Shown here: positions 62,331-64,000 of the stretch, one piece after another
Numbering within the stretch: position 1 is the first letter of the stretch
Layout of the letters: each line of letters starts with the position of its first letter
NCBI GenBank assembly: GCA_047602465.1
Contig: JASGHF010000001.1
Location: forward strand, 1,674,001-1,738,000
Length of the DNA stretch: 64,000 bases
From: JADZAI01 sp047602465
GTDB taxonomy: Bacteria; Pseudomonadota; Alphaproteobacteria; Micropepsales; Micropepsaceae
Reading direction: 5' to 3'
Translations under genes and position numbers: made by a program
The notes under the pieces: model-generated
Told to the model about the DNA's origin: nothing
The model's input: only the letters and a program-made list of their open reading frames with translations
Database searches by the model: none

Positions 62331-63923
62331 ATGGCCAGTAACGCCGACAAGGCGCCGCGGCTGAGACGGCGCGGGCTGACGCGGCTCATCATCGCGCTGA
62401 ACCTGATCGCGCTGCTGGTGCTGATCGCCGGCTCGTTCTGGCTGAACATGCGCCGCGTCGGGATGATCGACGAGCGCATATTGAGCCTGAAGACGCAGGG
62501 CGCGATCATCGCGGCGGCGCTGGCCGAGACGGCCACGGCCGGGCCGGAGGCGATGGGCGTCGACGACGAACTGGCCGTGCCGCTGATGCGGCGGCTGATC
62601 GCGCAGACCAACGCGCGCGTGCGCCTGTTCGACCGCAAGGGCCAGCTGCAGATCGACAGCCGCGTCATCGTGCCTTCGAACGAGGTGGTGGCGATGCGCC
62701 TGCCGGAACCCGATTCCTGGTTCTGGTCGGAGAGCCTGGACGGCATCTATCAATGGCTGGCGCGCTGGGCCCCCGGCGCGGACTATCCGCCCTATCAGGA
62801 GCTGCCGGGGCTGGACGGCACGTTCTATGGCGAGGTCGCCGAAGCCCTGCAGGCGAAGGCGACAAGCGCCATCCGCGTGAACTCGACGGGCGATCTGATC
62901 CTTTCGGTCGCAGTGCCGGTGCAGCGCTATCAGCTGGTGCTGGGCGTGCTGCATCTCACCAACGAAGGCGGCGATATCGGCCTGATCCTGCGCGAGGAGC
63001 GGATCGCGATATTGCAGCTGTCGCTGATCGCCATCGCGGTGATGGTCGGGACATCCATCCTGATGGCGCGCAATATCGCGCGGCCGATCCGGGCGCTGGC
63101 CGACGCCGCCGACACGGCGCGGACCCGCGTGAAGGGCCGCGCGGACATCCCCGATTTCTCCGGCCGGCGTGACGAGATCGGCGATCTGTCAGGCTCGCTG
63201 AGCGCCATGACCGACGCGCTGTATGACCGGATCGATGCGATCGAGCAGTTCGCCGCCGATGTGGCGCACGAGATCAAGAATCCGCTCACCTCGCTGAAAA
63301 GCGCCGTCGAGACGATGCGCCGCGCCAATCCCGAGCAGCAGCAGCGCCTGCTGGAGGTGATCGAGGACGACGTGACGCGGATGAACCGTCTCGTCACCGA
63401 TATCTCGGACGCCTCGCGGCTGGACGCGGAGCTGGCGCGCGAGAAGGCGGCGCCGGTGGATCTGGTGCGGCTGGCCAATGAAGTCGCGGCGATCTGCCGG
63501 AAAGAGGGCGGTCCCGGCGTGACGGTGGAAGCCGACCTGCCGGTCCAGCGCAGCGGCCTGGTCGTCACCGGCCTCGACGGGCCGCTGGGACAGGTGCTGC
63601 GGAATCTCATCGACAATGCGGTGTCGTTCTCGCCCGAAGGCGGCGCGGTGCGCGTGAAGCTGAAGCGCGAGGCGCGGCATGCGGTGATCGAGGTGGAGGA
63701 TGACGGGCCTGGCATTCCGCCCGAGCATCTGGAGGACGTCTTCAAGCGCTTCTACACCTCGCGCCCCGACGAGCATTTCGGGCGCAATTCAGGCCTCGGG
63801 CTTTCCATCTCCAAACAGATCATCGATGTTCACGACGGCACGATCCGCGCCGCGAACCGTCCGGGCCCGACGCCCGGCGAACGGGCCGGGGCGGTGTTCA
63901 CGATCCGCCTGAAACTGCCGTGA
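62331..63923 (+). CDS. chvG: Sensor histidine kinase, ChvG type
   Basis: A protein of 530 residues. Helix one (GLTRLIIALNLIALLVLIAGSFWLNMRRVG), a periplasmic sensor (about 50-230), helix two (IAILQLSLIAIAVMVGTSILMARNIARPIRALADAADT) leading to a HAMP domain, then the phospho-His box FAADVAHEIKNPLTSLKSAVETM and the ATP-binding boxes LIDNAVSFSP, VEDDGPGIP and SGLGLSISKQIIDVHDG. In known systems the periplasmic repressor ExoR holds ChvG off; no exoR is in the window. The HprK gene follows. Confidence 0.92.
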   Translation: MASNADKAPRLRRRGLTRLIIALNLIALLVLIAGSFWLNMRRVGMIDERILSLKTQGAIIAAALAETATAGPEAMGVDDELAVPLMRRLIAQTNARVRLFDRKGQLQIDSRVIVPSNEVVAMRLPEPDSWFWSESLDGIYQWLARWAPGADYPPYQELPGLDGTFYGEVAEALQAKATSAIRVNSTGDLILSVAVPVQRYQLVLGVLHLTNEGGDIGLILREERIAILQLSLIAIAVMVGTSILMARNIARPIRALADAADTARTRVKGRADIPDFSGRRDEIGDLSGSLSAMTDALYDRIDAIEQFAADVAHEIKNPLTSLKSAVETMRRANPEQQQRLLEVIEDDVTRMNRLVTDISDASRLDAELAREKAAPVDLVRLANEVAAICRKEGGPGVTVEADLPVQRSGLVVTGLDGPLGQVLRNLIDNAVSFSPEGGAVRVKLKREARHAVIEVEDDGPGIPPEHLEDVFKRFYTSRPDEHFGRNSGLGLSISKQIIDVHDGTIRAANRPGPTPGERAGAVFTIRLKLP

Positions 63924-63937
63924 GACGGGAGGGGCGC

Positions 63938-64000
63938 ATGAGCGGAGAGACGAGCGTTCGCGTCCATGCCACGCTGGTGGCGATCGGCCGCGCGGATGGC
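63938..64000 (+). CDS. hprK: HPr kinase/phosphorylase, start only (3' partial)
   Basis: The gene begins at ATG 63938, after GGGAGGGGC, 12 bases from the chvG stop. Only 21 residues are visible (MSGETSVRVHATLVAIGRADG); VHATLVAIG matches the short alphaproteobacterial HprK N-terminus (HATCVAI). The chvI-chvG-hprK order is common in alphaproteobacteria and links this two-component system to the nitrogen-type PTS. Confidence 0.6.
   Translation, partial: MSGETSVRVHATLVAIGRADG

Overview
The window reads as alphaproteobacterial chromosome carrying one large integrated mobile element. The host assignment rests on gene content and order: a ChvI/ChvG-type two-component pair followed directly by the start of an HPr kinase-like gene, an ATP-type PEP carboxykinase nearby, Tad-pilus-type TadE/TadG proteins, and GC-rich genes with long antisense shadow frames. 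Genus cannot be fixed from the sequence.

Layout. 1-3.8 kb: the end of a pilus/secretin N-terminal-domain protein, a TadG-like vWA protein broken by a frameshift, and two TadE-like pseudopilins. 3.9-17.2 kb: ordinary chromosomal genes (OmpA-family protein, META-domain lipoprotein, Bcr/CflA-type MFS pump, WYL regulator, Old Yellow Enzyme, a zinc alcohol dehydrogenase plus aldehyde dehydrogenase pair, SelO, a ricin-lectin protein, a secreted endonuclease/phosphatase) and a candidate 80-nt small RNA at about 9.42-9.50 kb.

17.2-39.0 kb is best explained as a roughly 21.8-kb integrative mobilizable element in the 3' end of tRNA-Arg(CCG). A large serine recombinase gene runs into the tRNA, and a 9-bp copy of the tRNA end lies at 17,196. 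Cargo from left to right: cyclophilin-like lipoprotein, alpha/beta hydrolase, MFS pump and LysR regulator; a mobilization module (MobC, relaxase, membrane protein, small protein, VirD4-like coupling protein) with no type IV secretion genes; an ApeA-like HEPN protein; a complete type III CBASS anti-phage operon (CD-NTase, HORMA, TRIP13, NucC) with divergent CapH/CapP-type regulators; a Fic protein; an AT-rich cassette with a small K+-channel-like protein; accessory proteins; a small serine recombinase; and the integrase. The CBASS and CapH/CapP block is bounded by two imperfect copies of the fic 3' end, which looks like a recombination seam.

39.1-64 kb returns to the chromosome: a Baeyer-Villiger-type monooxygenase, a zinc-ribbon protein, an MFS protein and polA. 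An IS5-family insertion sits exactly in the CTAG that supplies the stop codons of polA and its convergent neighbour. Then come an FAD-linked oxidase, a GNAT acetyltransferase, the Pnkp-Hen1 RNA-repair pair, pckA, a MacB-type ABC exporter (adaptor, ATPase, two permeases), a MATE pump, chvI, chvG and the start of hprK.

Three otherwise normal genes (tadG-like, alcohol dehydrogenase, hen1) each carry a single-base frameshift that touches a GANTC motif, the site of the CcrM methylase. Systematic base-calling error at methylated sites is a real alternative to gene decay.
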